DNA of 64,000 nucleotides from Papaver somniferum (GCF_003573695.1 NC_039358.1:232513560-232577559); one strand, 5' to 3'. Numbered from the stretch's first letter, positions 33,898 through 46,106 are shown. Numbers and translations are program-made. Notes: generated by a model from the letters alone, not told the origin.

Positions 33898-34065
33898 TCA
33901 CCTCCTCTTAAACTTCTTCTTCTTTTGTTGAAAAGGCTCCTTTGTTTCTTCTTGAACTTGACCCACGTAAGTACCCGAGTTAAGCGAAACCAAGCTACCA
34001 ACATAAGTCCATAAGGTGAAATTCCAATAATTTTGAATACACAGGATTTTTATAATGGTAGTTAT

Positions 34066-34364
34066 TGTTGGCACAGCGGAAAACAGAAGTGAACACATGT
34101 ATGTTTTGGAGTAACTTTAATCTTTGTTATTGAAATTGTTGCTTGATTACAACACTAACAGCAAGCCAATTTATAGGCACTTACAAAGGAACTGAAAAGA
34201 CTAGGTATTAAAACTCCACTACATTATTCCATTAACAGAAATATTAAGAGTTTTGTAACTCCTGTGGAACATCAATATAGAATATAACCTAAGGATTAGA
34301 TGATTCTAGATCAAACTCTTGGACTACCTGAAACAGTAGATTCAAATTACTAATCTTTTTAACA
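34066..34364 (-). repeat. 3' LTR of copia 2
   Basis: 299 bp. The reverse strand has TATAAAT at 34169-34175, a probable TATA box. Confidence 0.92.
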
Positions 34365-34371
34365 CTCCCCC

Positions 34372-35559
34372 TTAATTTGAAATCTTCATACAGCTTCTGA
34401 AAAAGTTGAACTTTTCAATTGGAAGAGCTTTAGTAAAGATGTCTGCAACTTGCAAATTTGTATTGCAAAACTCTAGCTCCACTTCATTGCTTTTGACTAA
34501 GTCTCGAATGAAATGATGTCGCAACTCTATGTGTTTAGACCTGCTATGAAAAACTGGATTTCTTGTCATTGAGATTGTTGGCATGTTGTCGCAGTAGATG
34601 GTAGTTGCTGACTCTTGTTGTTGTTGGAGATCATCCAAAACTTTCCGTAGCCAAATTGCTTCACAAGCTGCACTTGTTGCAGCAATATACTCAGCTTCAG
34701 CGGATGATAATGCCACTGTATTCTGCTTCTTTGATGACCACGTAATCACTTTAGAACCAAGAGAAAAAACATAGCCAGAAGTACTTTTTCGATCATCAAT
34801 TGAACCTGCCCAGTCACTATCGGTATATCCGACAAGACTATTATCTTCTTCCTTCGAGTAGTTGAGACAAAAATTCTTAGTACCTTTGACGTACCTTAGA
34901 ACTCTTTTTGCAGCAGTATAATGAATTTTGCTGGGGTCATACATGAATCTAGATAAAACTCCTACTGAATGAACAATATCATGCCTTGTGTTTGTGAGAT
35001 AAATGAGTGAACCGACCATGCTTCGATAGAGAGATGCATCCGCCTTTTGCGTTCCATCATCTTTTGAGAACTTTTCATTCAAAGCCATGGGTGTTGCAAC
35101 TGGTTTGCAATCACTCATACTGAACTTCTTCAACAAATCGGTAGCATATTTCTCTTGAGATAGTGTTATACCATATTGTGACTGATTCACTTGAATGCCA
35201 AGGAAGTACTTCATTAGGCCCAAGTCATTCATTTCAAACCTCTTGATCATGGATTTTTTGAACTCCTCCACCATTTCTAAATTGGTACTTGCACAGATTA
35301 AGTCATCCACATAAATGCAGAAAATAAGAAGCCCATTATTACTTCTTTTCTTGATGTAGAGAGATGGTTCACTGGGGCATTTTGAAAAACCATTTTCCAG
35401 AAAATATTTATCAATCATGGTATTCCAAGCACGTGGTGTCTGTTTAAGAGTGTAGAGTGCTTTTCGAAGTCGATAAAATTTTCCCTCCTTTCCTTTCTGA
35501 ATATACCCCTGCGGCTTCTCTACGTACACTTCTTCTTCGATTTCACCATTGAGAAACGC
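34372..35559 (-). pseudogene. pol: Copia 2 reverse transcriptase (C-terminal part) and RNase H
   Basis: Open for 385 codons from 35529 to the stop at 34372. RT motifs are YRLRKALYTLKQTPRAW and catalytic FCIYVDDLI. RNase H shows GYTDSDWAGS, STSGYVFSLG, LSSAEAEYIA, SKHIELRHHFIR and ADIFTKALP. A TGA just after the DVK of the conserved LDVK-AFLNG motif (about 35557-35559) separates it from the upstream RT part. That is the only break near here, so it is a mildly damaged copy. Confidence 0.88.
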
Positions 35560-37337
35560 TCATTTGACGTCGAGTTGGTGAAATGTCATGTCGAACTGAT
35601 CCGCTAAAGCGAGAATTACTCGAACTGTTTCCATCCTTGCAACAGGTGCAAACGTCTCGTTGAAGTCGATTCCAGGCTTCTGAGAATAACCTTTCGCCAC
35701 CAAACGAGCTTTGTGTTTTAGAACTGAACCATCTTCATTAAACTTGGTTTTGTAAACCCTTTTTAACCCAAAAACATCCTTACAATGAGGCTTGTCAACA
35801 AGATCCCAAGTTCTGTTCTTGGAAATCATTTTTATCTCTTCATCCATTGCACTTCGCCACTTTTCATCTTTACTAGCAACTTCAAAACTTTCAGGTTCAA
35901 ATGCAGCAAATACAACATCACAAGCATCATAGATTTCTTTTAAAGGTCGCATCTTTTTATGAACACTTGAATCAGGAGATGATTCAAGTTCTTGAGATGG
36001 TTGTCTTACTGGACTTGCTGGTGGAGTATGCGGGGTATTTGGTATGGTGATAGATTCACCATTTTCTTGTTCTTCTTCAAAAAATTGAGGAGAGCTGATG
36101 TCACTGCCACTTTCCCACTTCCAAGATGTTAGTTCATCAAAAATAACATCCCTTGAAGTAACTAATTCATTAGTCACCGGATGAAATAATCGATAACCTT
36201 TAGATTTTTCACTATAGCCAACGAAAATATATTTTTCACCTTTTGTATCAAACTTTTCTCTTTTTTGTGATGAAATGTGTGCATAGGAAACACATCCGAA
36301 TACTTTGAAAGAGTTTACCTCCATCTTTCTACGATGCCATGCTTCATAAGGAGTTTTGTTCAAAACGGCTTTTGTTGGTGATCGATTAAGAATGTGAACA
36401 ACGGTATTGACAACTTCTGCCCAGAACTTGTTGGGAAGTCCCTTTGCTTTGAGCATACTTCGTGCAATCTCTACAATTGTGCAATTCTTCCGCTCAGCTA
36501 CTCCGTTTTGCTGTGGAGTATACCTTACCGTCAGCTCTCTTTTGATGCCGTTCTCGGTGCAGTACTTGTCAAATTCATTTGATGTGAACTCGCCTCCATT
36601 ATCAATACGAAAAACTTTCAAGTGATGATCACTTTGCTTCTCCACCAAAGCTTTGAACTGCTGGAACTTGGAAAATGCTTCGGATTTGTGTTCAAGAAAA
36701 TATATCCACATCAACCTGCTAAAATCATCAACAAAAAGAAGAAAATATCTTTTTCCGTTAAATGATGGGATTTTAGTCGGACCACAAATATCTGCATGAA
36801 AAAGTTCAAGTGGCTTTCTTGCTCTCCATGAAGTCTTAATAAAAGGAAGTCGATGAATCTTCCCGTACATGCAGCCTTCACAAATTGCTTGTTGTTGTTA
36901 AAAGAAGGAAGACCAATCACCATATTTTTTTTTTTGAGAAGATTGAGTGAGCCATAATTAAGATGACCATACCTCATGTGCCAAAGTACAGTTTCATCAA
37001 CATTTTCAGCACTCAAGGAATAATTTTTGTTTGGTGCCATAATAAGAGGAAACACCTTGTTTGATGCCATTTTCACAGTAGCCACTAGCCTCCGTTGTCG
37101 CCTCCTTGCATCAAAGATTTGACACTCTCCATTTTCAAAATTCACAACATAACCTCTTTGTATGAGTTGCCCCACACTTAGAAGGTTTTGAGCAAGACCA
37201 GGAACATACAAGACATCATGAATTAATTTTTGTCCTACTTTAGATGATACAGAAATAACACCTTTTTTCCCGGCTTTGTGTAGTTTTCCATCTCCTAGTT
37301 TAACATGAGAGTTAATATTTTCATCCCAAAATAACAA
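35560..37337 (-). pseudogene. pol: Copia 2 protease end, integrase and RT N-terminal part
   Basis: Two frames overlap: 37337-36711 carries the region after the protease and the integrase zinc region (WHMRYGHLNY...). 36870-35560 carries the DDE core with FHADICGP, RIDNGGEF and NGVAERKN. The latter continues into RT as WDLVDKPHCK, KARLVAKGYSQ and TFAPVARMETVR. A frame change near 36880 breaks integrase. A T-rich run at 36927-36939 may also be an indel site. Confidence 0.86.
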
Positions 37338-38457
37338 AACAAGTTTTGTCTCCAGTCATATGGTTACTACAACCACTATCCAAATACCAAATTTCTGGTG
37401 ATTCGGATGTTTCTCGTTTTTCTGGTATTTCTTGGTGTGAATTAAAGCATGAAAAGAATAAACTTTCAGAAGTATTCTCCTTTTCGGAGAAATTTGCTTC
37501 ATTGTCTTGCTTAGACCAACAATCTTTCTCCATATGGTTTAATTTCTTACATATGGTGCACTTGTATCGACAATTTTCACTTTCATAGCCAGATTTCTTA
37601 CATACATTACAGTAAGGTTTTGAATTTTCGTACCTTGAGGTGTTATGAAAAATACCTCTTCCCCGTCCACGGTATGATTTTCCTTCACGGTTGAAAATTT
37701 TCTTTCCATTAGAGTGAAAAATGCTTTTGTTGTGAGATCGATTTCCATTTTCACCATGGTTGTTGTTGTCTTTGATGTGCAGCTTGGACTGAAATGCTTG
37801 CTCTATCGGCTTTTCGACGTATCTACTTATCCGTTGTTCATGAGACTCAAGGGAACCCATCAGCTCATACATTGAAAGTGTGGAGATGTCCTTTGATTCA
37901 TCAATTGCAGCAACAACATGCTCAAACTTAGATGGTAAACTTCTTAAGAGTTTTTCAACAATTTTCTTCTCTGCTATTGTATCCCCAAAAGCTTGAATCT
38001 GATTTATAATGGTTGAAGCTCTCGAGAAAAATACTTGAATTGTTTTTCTTTCATTCATCAAAAAAGTATCAAAATCTCTCCACAAGGATTGAAGTTTTAT
38101 GGAGATAATTTTCTTTGAGCCATGGAAAGCTTTCCGTAGAATTTCCCATGCTTCTTTTGCATTTGTGGCGTTTGAAATTCTGGGCAAGATGTGTCTACTT
38201 AACCCTTGCTGAATGAAACGTAATGCTCTTGCATCTTTCTTTATGCTTTCCTTGTGATCTTTTAGTTGTGCTGGATTAAGTGCTGCAGTCGCTTCCGTAT
38301 CTGGAGCATAATATCCATCTTCTACAAATTCCCAAAGATCTTGTGAGATGAATAAGGTTTTCATTTGAAGACTCCATAAATCGTAACTTTCACCTTCAAA
38401 AACGGGTATAGGGTTTTGAGAGTAATTAAAAAGATTTGAATTAGAACTTGAAGCCAT
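37321..38457 (-). pseudogene. gag: Copia 2 gag and protease start
   Basis: The likely start is the ATG at 38457 (MASSSNSNLF). The frame upstream runs into the LTR. Gag contains FEGESYDLWSLQMKTLF and the UBN2-like helical region. Two zinc knuckles follow: the first has Tyr in place of His (CNVCKKSGYESENC), the second is regular (CTICKKLNHMEKDC). The protease motif WYLDSGCSNHMTG is near the end. The frame stops shortly after it, a frameshift near 37325. Gag itself looks intact. Confidence 0.86.
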
Positions 38458-38465
38458 ATCAGGAG

Positions 38466-38477
38466 GCTCTGATACAA
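38466..38477 (-). other. Primer binding site of copia 2, tRNA-iMet type
   Basis: The reverse strand reads TTGTATCAGAGC, one mismatch from the usual TGGTATCAGAGC, four bases after the 5' LTR. Confidence 0.75.
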
Positions 38478-38481
38478 AATT

Positions 38482-38780
38482 TGTTGGCACAGCGGAAAAC
38501 AGAAGTGAACACAAGTATGTTTTGGAGCAACTTTAATCTTTGTTATTGAAATTGTTGCTTGATTACAACACTAACAACAAGCCAATTTATAGGCACTTAC
38601 AAAGGAACTGAAAATACTAGGTATTAAAACTCCATTGCATTATTCCATTAACAGAAAGATTAAGAGTTTTGTAACTCCTGTGGAAGATCAATCTAGAATA
38701 TAACCTAAGTATTAGATGATTCTAGATCAACCTCTTGGACTACCTGAAACAGTAGATTAAAATTACTAATCTTTTTAACA
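38482..38780 (-). repeat. 5' LTR of copia 2
   Basis: 299 bp, same termini as the 3' LTR. TATAAAT on the reverse strand at 38585-38591 would drive element transcription. Confidence 0.92.
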
Positions 38781-39350
38781 TTGTTTCATTATTTCGATCA
38801 TAAAAAAGTAAACCAGTATGGTTCTTCGCGAAAAGGATGTCACCATTGTTGGAAAATTGCAATGGCCTCAACATTGAAGATTCAATAATTCCCTTATCAG
38901 TAATGGTGAATAGCTTGGTCCATGATCCTCCAACTCCATACTCCTTCATCACCCACACATCGGTACTGACCAGTTCAATATGACTAACAATGCAAAGACA
39001 TTCTCCTAACAGACCCAAAGAAATTTCAAGTTTGTCGTCCAAATACTTTGGTCGTGCCACTATCTTAATAATCTCTTTGCCAATATCAAATGAAACAATA
39101 GTTGAAGATCTTTTTAGGATGAAAAGGTTTGCTCTTGCTATCCAACGCAGCGTTCTATTAGCAAACACCCCAGGTTATCTTTGATCAAAGTTATTATATC
39201 TGATGTTTTGAATCGATCTCCATAAATTGGATCTGAATGTAAATACCATGACTTCAGAAGTTGGTCTCATTGTTCCACGAAAGGTTACAATTCTTACCAA
39301 CTTGTAATCATCGACAATGCTATTGTAAGCAAACCCATATGTAATATTAA

Positions 39351-40323
39351 GAGATATTTTGTAAAAGGGTCGTATTTTTTTGGTCATATTAGGATCTGGG
39401 TCGTAAAACATGCCATTGATGCATATGGGTCGTAGACTAACTGAATACCGTTAAAAAATCGTTAGTTGACTTTAGTATTCTGCCAAACACCCTAACCATT
39501 AGCTGACTAGCGTTGACAGTTAAAATAGTTAACTCCCTAGTCCTTTTACGGCTTAAGCATTTTTTCCAATACCTGATGAGCAAAATCTGATGGTGTTGTT
39601 CATCTAGAAGTCCTCTTCTCTCACAGTCTAATTCCTGCAGCTGCAGTTCATACACAACCCACCGGCCTAATCTCGTTGATTAATTCAGACCTATTATCAC
39701 CCGCAGTAACCAAATCAGAACCCATCGTAGTCTTTCACTCTATGACCAAATATAACGATGTTGAATCCATAATAACTATCAAAACCACAGGTTGTGACTT
39801 GTGAGCTTTGAATCTTCCATGAAAGATAGTAAACCCGTTTCTGTTTATGAAAGATAAGAAATCCATAATCACTTTGCTCGGTTACTTTTGTTTTAATAGA
39901 AATGCAAAATTAGTTAGATTACTAAGAGAATCAATTAGAGAGCTGATAATAATATGGTTAATCAATGGGATTTAGTAAACAAGTTTGAATGGCATAAAAT
40001 GACAAAGTTGAACTGTTGAATACATGGATAGCCTATCATCACTCAACCACCAAGGATCAAACCGCAAAGCCAATTCTCCTGTGTCTTCTTGAACTGCCCC
40101 TCGAATTCGCACCCACCAGAATTATAAATCTATCCATAAAGCTTAGTTCAGTTAAGTAGTTAACCAGGTTAGGATAATAGGTCATTTATTTATTTCATGA
40201 GGGTATAATAGTAAACATATTAAACGGTCAAAGACGGTCAACGACCCTATCGCATCAACGGCATGTTTTACAACCAAGACCCTAATATGACCAAAAACAT
40301 GCGACCTTTTACAAAAATATGTC
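39351..40323. mobile_element. Mutator-type MITE in the F-box 1 gene, 973 bp
   Basis: Inverted repeats of about 80 bp start GAGATATTTTGTAAAAGG and GACATATTTTTGTAAAAGG. Both continue through TTTTTGGTCATATTAGG and GTAAAACATGCC. Flanking 9-mers TAATATTAA (39342-39350) and TAACATTAA (40324-40332) match at 8 of 9. That length fits Mutator-like elements. F-box 3 has continuous homologous coding sequence at this point. It has no transposase. Confidence 0.88.
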
Positions 40324-40708
40324 TAACATTAATATACCGGTACCCAATTGGTGGAACTGGTATTTCCTTATATTCTCTACTACACGGGTTCCAAAGAAGT
40401 GAACGGTCATCCTTGAGAAAACTGGACAAAAATAAACCATTACAAGTAGCTTTAATTAGCTTATCATAACGTGCTGCAGACTTCACGGGGTATTCTACTT
40501 CTGCTGTTTCATGATCAGATGATAAAGAATCGTATTCAACAGAGTGAACTTGTTGTGTTCAATAAGCATAAGACTAGTATTGTTGTTTTCAATAGCATGG
40601 TGATTAAGATGCATGTTAATAAACTTGGGGTTTTTGAATAACTTAAACCAAGTCTTGCATACACACCTGGATCCTATTATACAGTTAGCTGGTAATCTTA
40701 ATAATATA

Positions 40709-40979
40709 CTCCCTCCGTCTCTAATTAGATGACCTATTTGGTTTTAAGTTTTGTCCCATAAATAGATGACCTATTTTTGTTACTATAAGAAATATGTATA
40801 ATTTGATAGTTATGTTTATGTTCGTTACGTAGGTGTTTTAAAATGTTTTTCAACGATATAAAGTTTACAAAAAATCGTGATATAGTTTAAGAGATAAATC
40901 ATTTCTAAATTTTACTAACATTTTTGTCTTAAAAATTGTGCAAACTACAACTAAGTCATCTAATTAGGGACGGAGAGAG
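40709..40979. mobile_element. Stowaway MITE in the F-box 1 coding exon
   Basis: Ends CTCCCTCCGTCTC and inverted CTCTCTCCGTCCC, with TA duplications at 40707-40708 and 40980-40981. This is typical of Tc1/mariner-type Stowaway elements. It cuts the F-box after EIIFD. With one TA, flanking codons are in register with F-box 2. Confidence 0.93.
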
Positions 40980-41016
40980 TATCAAAAATGATTTCTTCGG
41001 GGAGATACGATGACAT

Positions 41017-41540
41017 TGTTGCTTAGTGGTTCTAATTTTGAGACAGAATTAGAGTTTTAGCAAAGGGGTGAAAACGGAAAAATAAATATACAAAATTAGG
41101 GTTTTGTTGAGTATATCTTTCTGTCATGGGGTATTAATAACTTAAGAAAGTGTTTGGGTAATAGAAGTAGAAGGACAAAAGTAGAAGTCAATCGTAGAGT
41201 CAGTGGCAAATAGTTAATTAATTACTTCTTGAATTAATTCTTAAATTTTTTCCCCAACCTACAATCTTCTGACTATTTTGTTTCTCGAATTCGAATTCCC
41301 GAAACGACGTGAAAAGTACAAATTCCCCGTTATCCTTTTTAGTGTTTGGGGCTTGAGAACAAGACTTTTGATTGTTTGCCTTTTGGTCAACCTAAAATGC
41401 ATCAGATGTTTGGTTTTTTGTTTGTTTAAAACCGTGGTACAATGCTCGTGGTGGTGCAAGTTATCATGCTACCACTCCAACATCAAGAGTGCTTTTATCC
41501 GGTAAGGTGTTAGTGCTCTTGTCTTGGGTTTACTAAATGG
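41017..41540. repeat. Upstream region of F-box 1, shared with unit 1
   Basis: 41017-41170 is similar to the regions upstream of F-box 2 and F-box 3. 41335-41540 matches 21655-21862 in unit 1. Together they mark the 5' side of the ancestral F-box gene. I cannot assign a promoter element. Confidence 0.7.
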
Positions 41541-41642
41541 AGAGAGTCCACTTCGGCGATAACTTACAAAATTGGAATGTTTTGGGTGAGCCTAATAGCG
41601 CAATCTTTCTTCTAAAGAGATACTAATAATATCTATCTACTA

Positions 41643-41952
41643 CTCTCTCCGTTACTTTTTATTAGACCAGTTTCTTTTTTTGAGAAAATTAAGGAAATTA
41701 GGAGAACTAATTATTGAAAGTGGTCCTCTAGACACTTGTTAATAAAAGAAGTGAAGTGAAATGGTCCCCATGACACTTGCCAGCCAAAAAAATAAGTGAA
41801 ATGGTCCACATAACACTTGTCATCAAAAGAAGTTAAAAGAAAAGTGGTCCCAGAAATGAAAGTAACATTTGACTTTCTCAATTAAGAAACTAGCCTATTT
41901 TTTTGAAATATTTATTTATAAAAACTGGCCTATTAAAAAATAACGGAGAGAG
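41643..41952. mobile_element. Stowaway-like MITE, 310 bp
   Basis: Ends CTCTCTCCGTTA and its inverted match, with TA at 41641-41642 and 41953-41954. It borders the truncated F-box 2 coding sequence. Confidence 0.88.
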
Positions 41953-41954
41953 TA

Positions 41955-42130
41955 GTATTGTTCTTGTTTTCAATAACATGATGATTAAGATTAAGATGCA
42001 TCTTAATAAACTTAGGGTTTTTGAATAAATTAAGCCAAGTCTTACATACACACCTGGATCGTACTATACACTTAGCTGGTAACCTTAAGAATATATCAAA
42101 GATGATTTCTTCGGGGAGATACGATGACAT
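41955..42130 (-). pseudogene. F-box gene fragment (F-box 2)
   Basis: Begins at ATG 42130. About 58 codons cover a complete F-box, LPEEIIFDIFLRLPAKCIV followed by RSRCVCKTW and LFKNPKFIKMHL, then NHHVIENKN. It ends at the Stowaway-like MITE and nothing homologous to the F-box-associated domain follows on the far side. It is therefore a 5' fragment, and without the FBA part it cannot select substrates as its relatives do. Upstream sequence (42131-42300) resembles that of F-box 1 and F-box 3. Confidence 0.82.
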
Positions 42131-42643
42131 TGTTGCTTACAGTTGGTTTGTAGTCTGAGACAAAGTTCCGGTTCTGTTAAGGGGGGGAAAAGAGAAAAGA
42201 TTAGTCCGGAACGATGAAGAGCTTAGGGTTTTATCAAAAGCCCGTGGATATTTCTGACTATATATCTTTTTGTTCCGGGCGTTTCGGCCGGCGTATTAAG
42301 GTTGTATGCCTCAACGTGTTCACTTGAACCCTGAACTCAATTTTCATGTAATATATATAGTTTTTTTTTTCTTTCACCTACATCTGGTAGAAACTTTGTA
42401 CATTCTTCTTCTTAATACAACTTCCCTTTTCATCAAAAAAAAAAAAAAAGAAAAAAAAAAAAACGCTGTATCCTGTATGCCTGTTTTTTTTGTAAAGCTA
42501 AGTTTTTTCTTTTCGTATATGCGACACTTGATAATGAATAGTGGGTACTGCATGTAGAGATCGATCGGTGAGTATTCACATGGGCCAATTACAGATGAAT
42601 GGCCAAGCACGGTCGCTGATGAAGGACATATAACAAGTGACTA
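42131..42643. other. Upstream flank of F-box 2
   Basis: GACTATATATCTTTTTG and GTATGCCT are shared with 51570-51610 upstream of F-box 3. A-rich runs lie near 42440. No gene. Confidence 0.5.
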
Positions 42644-42651
42644 CTTCGGAT

Positions 42652-43345
42652 CCTAGTTAGTAAGTTCGCGAATGATTCGCGAATCATTCGCGAATTTTTC
42701 CGTATCACGAATTTTACCGTCTTATTTGCGTACGTTTGCAACTCCGAACCCAAGTCGCGTATTATGTGGCATTCCCGGATTATTCGCGAACCGTTCACGA
42801 ATTTTACGTATTCCGAATGATACGTCCGCTTAATTCGCCATAAATTCTTTAGCTTTTACTTTTCAAAGACTCCACTTTTTGGGCTTTACTGCCTTCCGAG
42901 CATACACGACCGAATATTAGACGTGTTGTAATTTTTATGAAACAAAAACGATTGAAGAGATTTGAAGGTGAAGGTGAGAGAGATCTCAAACTCACTAACC
43001 AAGCATTTAAACCACCATACGACGTCCTCTTGGATAACTAATGTTGTATATATTATTAATATCATCATATTAAGTTTATTTTTTCTTTAAATAACTCAGA
43101 CATATGCATAAAAATTGGTCTATGACCTTATAAATACAAATTATTTGTTATATATAGATACCGAATTTTCAGAGCCGAACTCACATTTATAAATCGAATT
43201 ATACACGTACGTATGCCGTTCCGAATTACTGACGAATCACGTCCCGCTGACCGAATTTTGGATCGAATCTGGATTTTACAAAACCGTATAATACTCGTAC
43301 GTTTGCCGTTCCGTACGCTTACCGAATCCCGAATTGCTAACTAGG
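42652..43345. mobile_element. hAT-type non-autonomous element, 694 bp
   Basis: Ends CCTAGTTAGTAA and inverted CCTAGTTAGCAA, with a perfect 8-bp target duplication CTTCGGAT (42644-42651 and 43346-43353). The interior is full of CGCGAAT/ATTCG motifs in both orientations. No transposase frame. Confidence 0.92.
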
Positions 43346-43353
43346 CTTCGGAT

Positions 43354-44165
43354 ATGATCAGTCGAGCCGTTGAGGTGAGGAATGTAGAATTCACGTGGGC
43401 AGAATGGGCAAGGACAGTGTTAACATCTTCCTTTTAGTTAGCTTTAGATTCTTCCGGAGATTTATGGCAGTACAAGTGAAGGGAACACCCGGATACATGG
43501 AAGTTGGTGCATAGTATTAGTGCTGATTGAATGGCACTGTACAAATCCAGTGGCCCATTTTGAAAAGACACTGCAATAAAAGAGAGAGTCTTTATTGACT
43601 TCAAAGTATATGTACTTACATGTCTATGCCTTAGAAAAATTCCATTTTATATCGTTGTTACTTTAAGTCAAAGAGTTGGCTTAATCTCAATGGTGCAGAC
43701 ACTACGAGTCTACGACTATGATGGAGTAACAACGTCCAAATTTGTAAAAACGTCCCTTATGACTATGATGGAGTAACATGCATGGCCTCTAGTTAGCTTA
43801 AGTACATCCTTAACGCAGCCAACCCTCCCTGAGTCTCTTTTCTGTGATATGTCATTGACAATTTAAAACAAAAAACGAGACAAAACAGATAAGAGTGCTA
43901 AAGGCAGAGCATGCGGAACAAAATCTCATGTCTTGCTGAAAACAGTGTCGTCTCTGTCTACCTAGCTACAGTTCCAGTTCTCTAATTTGTTCTATCTACT
44001 CTTGATAAGAAGAAGAAACCTTAAAATTATGATAAATATGTTGATGTACACGCAAGGAGAACGTCATGAGATTCTTACATTTGAGTAGTGGTACTGGTAG
44101 GGTGCAGTGCGCGAATGCATGCTCTTATTCCTAACTAAGTGACAAGGAATTGTATTGGAGATATG
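43354..44165. repeat. Unit 3 spacer block C
   Basis: Collinear with block B: TTTAGTTAGCTTTAGATTCT, GGGAACACCCGG, AGTGGCCCATTTTG, GCAGAGCATGCGGAAC and AACAGTGTCGTC. No gene. Confidence 0.75.
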
Positions 44166-44209
44166 CATATATATGTATATTATTGGAGATACGCATATAT
44201 TTATATTTA

Positions 44210-45940
44210 GGGCAAATTAATAAAGTGGCCAGCTTCCTACCATATAATTTATAAACCGGCCAAGATTTCAAATTCTTCTATAAAGTGGCCTTTCTGTTAG
44301 ATATAACACCTGGTCCCACCAAAACAGTCCACCAAGATGACTTAGTCAATTCTCAGGCTTAAAATTATCACCATATCCCCGTCCTTATAACCTTGCGATT
44401 CAGACACTTCTTTTCATCTTTATTTCTTTCTTCTTCTTCTCGTTTCCGTCTCTCCCTCCACGATCCTTCTCTTTGAAACTAGGGTTAAAAATTCAAGCTA
44501 TTGATGAAAAATAAGTAATCAGTGATGAAGGTGACTATGCGTGATATTAGTGATATTTGGAAATTTTGAAGTTTTAGGGTTTTGTTGGATGCAGGAAGGT
44601 GAAATACAAATCGGGGATGAAGAAATACGAATCCTGGTAAGATTTTTAGAACCCAAGCATTAATTAACTTAGTATTTGACGAAAACTCATGTTTAGATGG
44701 TGAAATCAATTGGTTTCAGTTGATTTGAATTCTAGGGTTTGGGGCTCTTTCCCCTTTTTTCTTTGTTTAATCAATTGGAAGGTTGGTTGAAGATCTGATG
44801 TTCAGTGTGAGATATGGGTGTGCCGGAATTGAGAATTACAGGGAGATGATATGACTTCAATGAGAAGAGCAATAGCAGAAATAAGAAATGGTGTTGTTAG
44901 TTTGATGGTTAGATGAGCAACTGATATCAGATAGGTCTGTTGAACTAAACAAGGAAGAGATGAAGAGACTCAGTTATGTATGGGCTTGTGTTGAAGATAT
45001 TTGTTTTGCAGAGTAGCTATGTTGTTGTTGTTCTAGTGGAGTTGCACCTAGAGTTGTAGGTGGTTTCTGGGTAGGAAGGAGTTGTAGAAATTGAGATGGT
45101 GGTTAAGTTACAGATGCAGTTGTATGGGTTCAGCTACAGATGAGCATTTGAAGTCAAGATGAGATAATATTGCAGCTGAAATATGCAGGTAAGGGTGTAA
45201 TTGCTGCAGTGAATAGGCTGAATGGGTTGCAGATCTGAGTACATTACGTCAATTAACAAAGGATTGTTTCAGTTTCTTAATGTGGTGGTTTCAGTGTTTG
45301 TGTATCATCAATTTTGTCGGTTGTCGACGAAATATCAAATTACAGCGATGAAGAAGATACCACAGAGCTTACCGAGCACAACAAACTAATTCCTACTTCA
45401 GCAGCGAGACACACACAAGGTGTTTGTGAAAAGGACTGACAGTGTAGTTCCTTAAAAAATCAAGTTTCGTTGTCACCAGTTTTTGAACCAAGTCTATTTC
45501 GTTGGCTAACCATGGTTCTTGAGGTTATTTGAGAAGAATTAGGTACCATGAACACCAACAACTCTACAATCACGATGATCATCATCAACATTATAAGGTC
45601 TTATCTAATAACTGGTTTAATTTTTTGATTTGTAATTTGGAGATCATGAATATATACTTGTTTTCATATAAATTTGTTAATGAATCACTGTAATCTTAGG
45701 AACTGAATCAGACGGGAAGAAGATGAACTTGATAACTCGACCAAGTGATACGATTTGAGGGACTTAAGTGTCTTTTGAATGGGCTGGATGACTGACACAT
45801 AGGCAATAACTGCCGTTACCCGTTTTTTGAAAAAAAACGGGATGGAAAAAGTCAATATCGGCCACTTTATATAAAGATTCAAAATAACGGCCACTTTCTT
45901 AAATATAGTTCAAAAAGGTGGTCACTTTATTAAAAAGCCC
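44210..45940. mobile_element. Mutator-like non-autonomous element, 1731 bp
   Basis: A perfect 9-bp target duplication TTATATTTA flanks it at 44201-44209 and 45941-45949. The ends are GGGCAAATTAATAAAGTGGCC and, inverted, GGGCTTTTTAATAAAGTGACC (read in two parts). Further inverted AAAGTGGCC repeats lie inside. The interior has no transposase. 44400-44480 and 45300-45560 have the look of gene leader and exon pieces, so capture of host DNA is possible but unproven. Confidence 0.88.
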
Positions 45941-46106
45941 TTATATTTATGGTTACATAATAAGTTAAGTGAGGAATATTATTATTTTGTGTAAATATGC
46001 TAATCAATATGTATTAGGATATCTATCTATTTAGCTTTCGAAGAACAGAATTGTAATCCAAGATTTTGATCATAACAAAACTTCAATTCTCTACCTTGTC
46101 GTTTCA

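Larger units (their letters stand above)
34066..38780 (-). mobile_element. Ty1/copia retrotransposon in the F-box 1 gene (copia 2)
   Basis: 299-bp LTRs at 34066-34364 and 38482-38780. On the reverse strand they start TGTTAAAAAGATTAG and end GTGCCAACA. I count 12 differences by eye, about 4 per cent. A tRNA-iMet type primer site follows the 5' LTR and AAGGGGGAG precedes the 3' LTR. Gag, protease, integrase, RT and RNase H are all present. Flanking pentamers do not match (AACAA and ATAAC on the reverse strand), so the target duplication has decayed or the ends were exchanged. Confidence 0.94.
33898..41016 (-). pseudogene. F-box protein gene with FBA domain, split by three transposons (F-box 1)
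   Basis: Starts at 41016 (MSSYLPEEIIFD). The gene is in four pieces: 40982-41016, 40324-40708, 38781-39350 and 33898-34065. Intact relatives are SCF ubiquitin ligase adaptors: the F-box binds SKP1 and the C-terminal part selects substrate. Piece 2 has the rest of the F-box and a WNPCSREYKEIP motif. Piece 3 has YGFAYNSIVDDYKLVRI and [18 protein letters not shown], both typical of F-box-associated domains. Piece 4 has WTYVGSLVSLNSGTYVG. A Stowaway MITE cuts the F-box, a Mutator-type MITE cuts the middle and a copia element cuts the C-terminus. There is also a TAA at 39175-39177 and a frame change near 40550. Without the insertions it would be about 400 codons, normal for the family. Confidence 0.85.

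Noticed and set aside
34061..38785. Clean target duplication for copia 2
   Set aside because: Reverse-strand flanks AACAA and ATAAC do not match; I report none.
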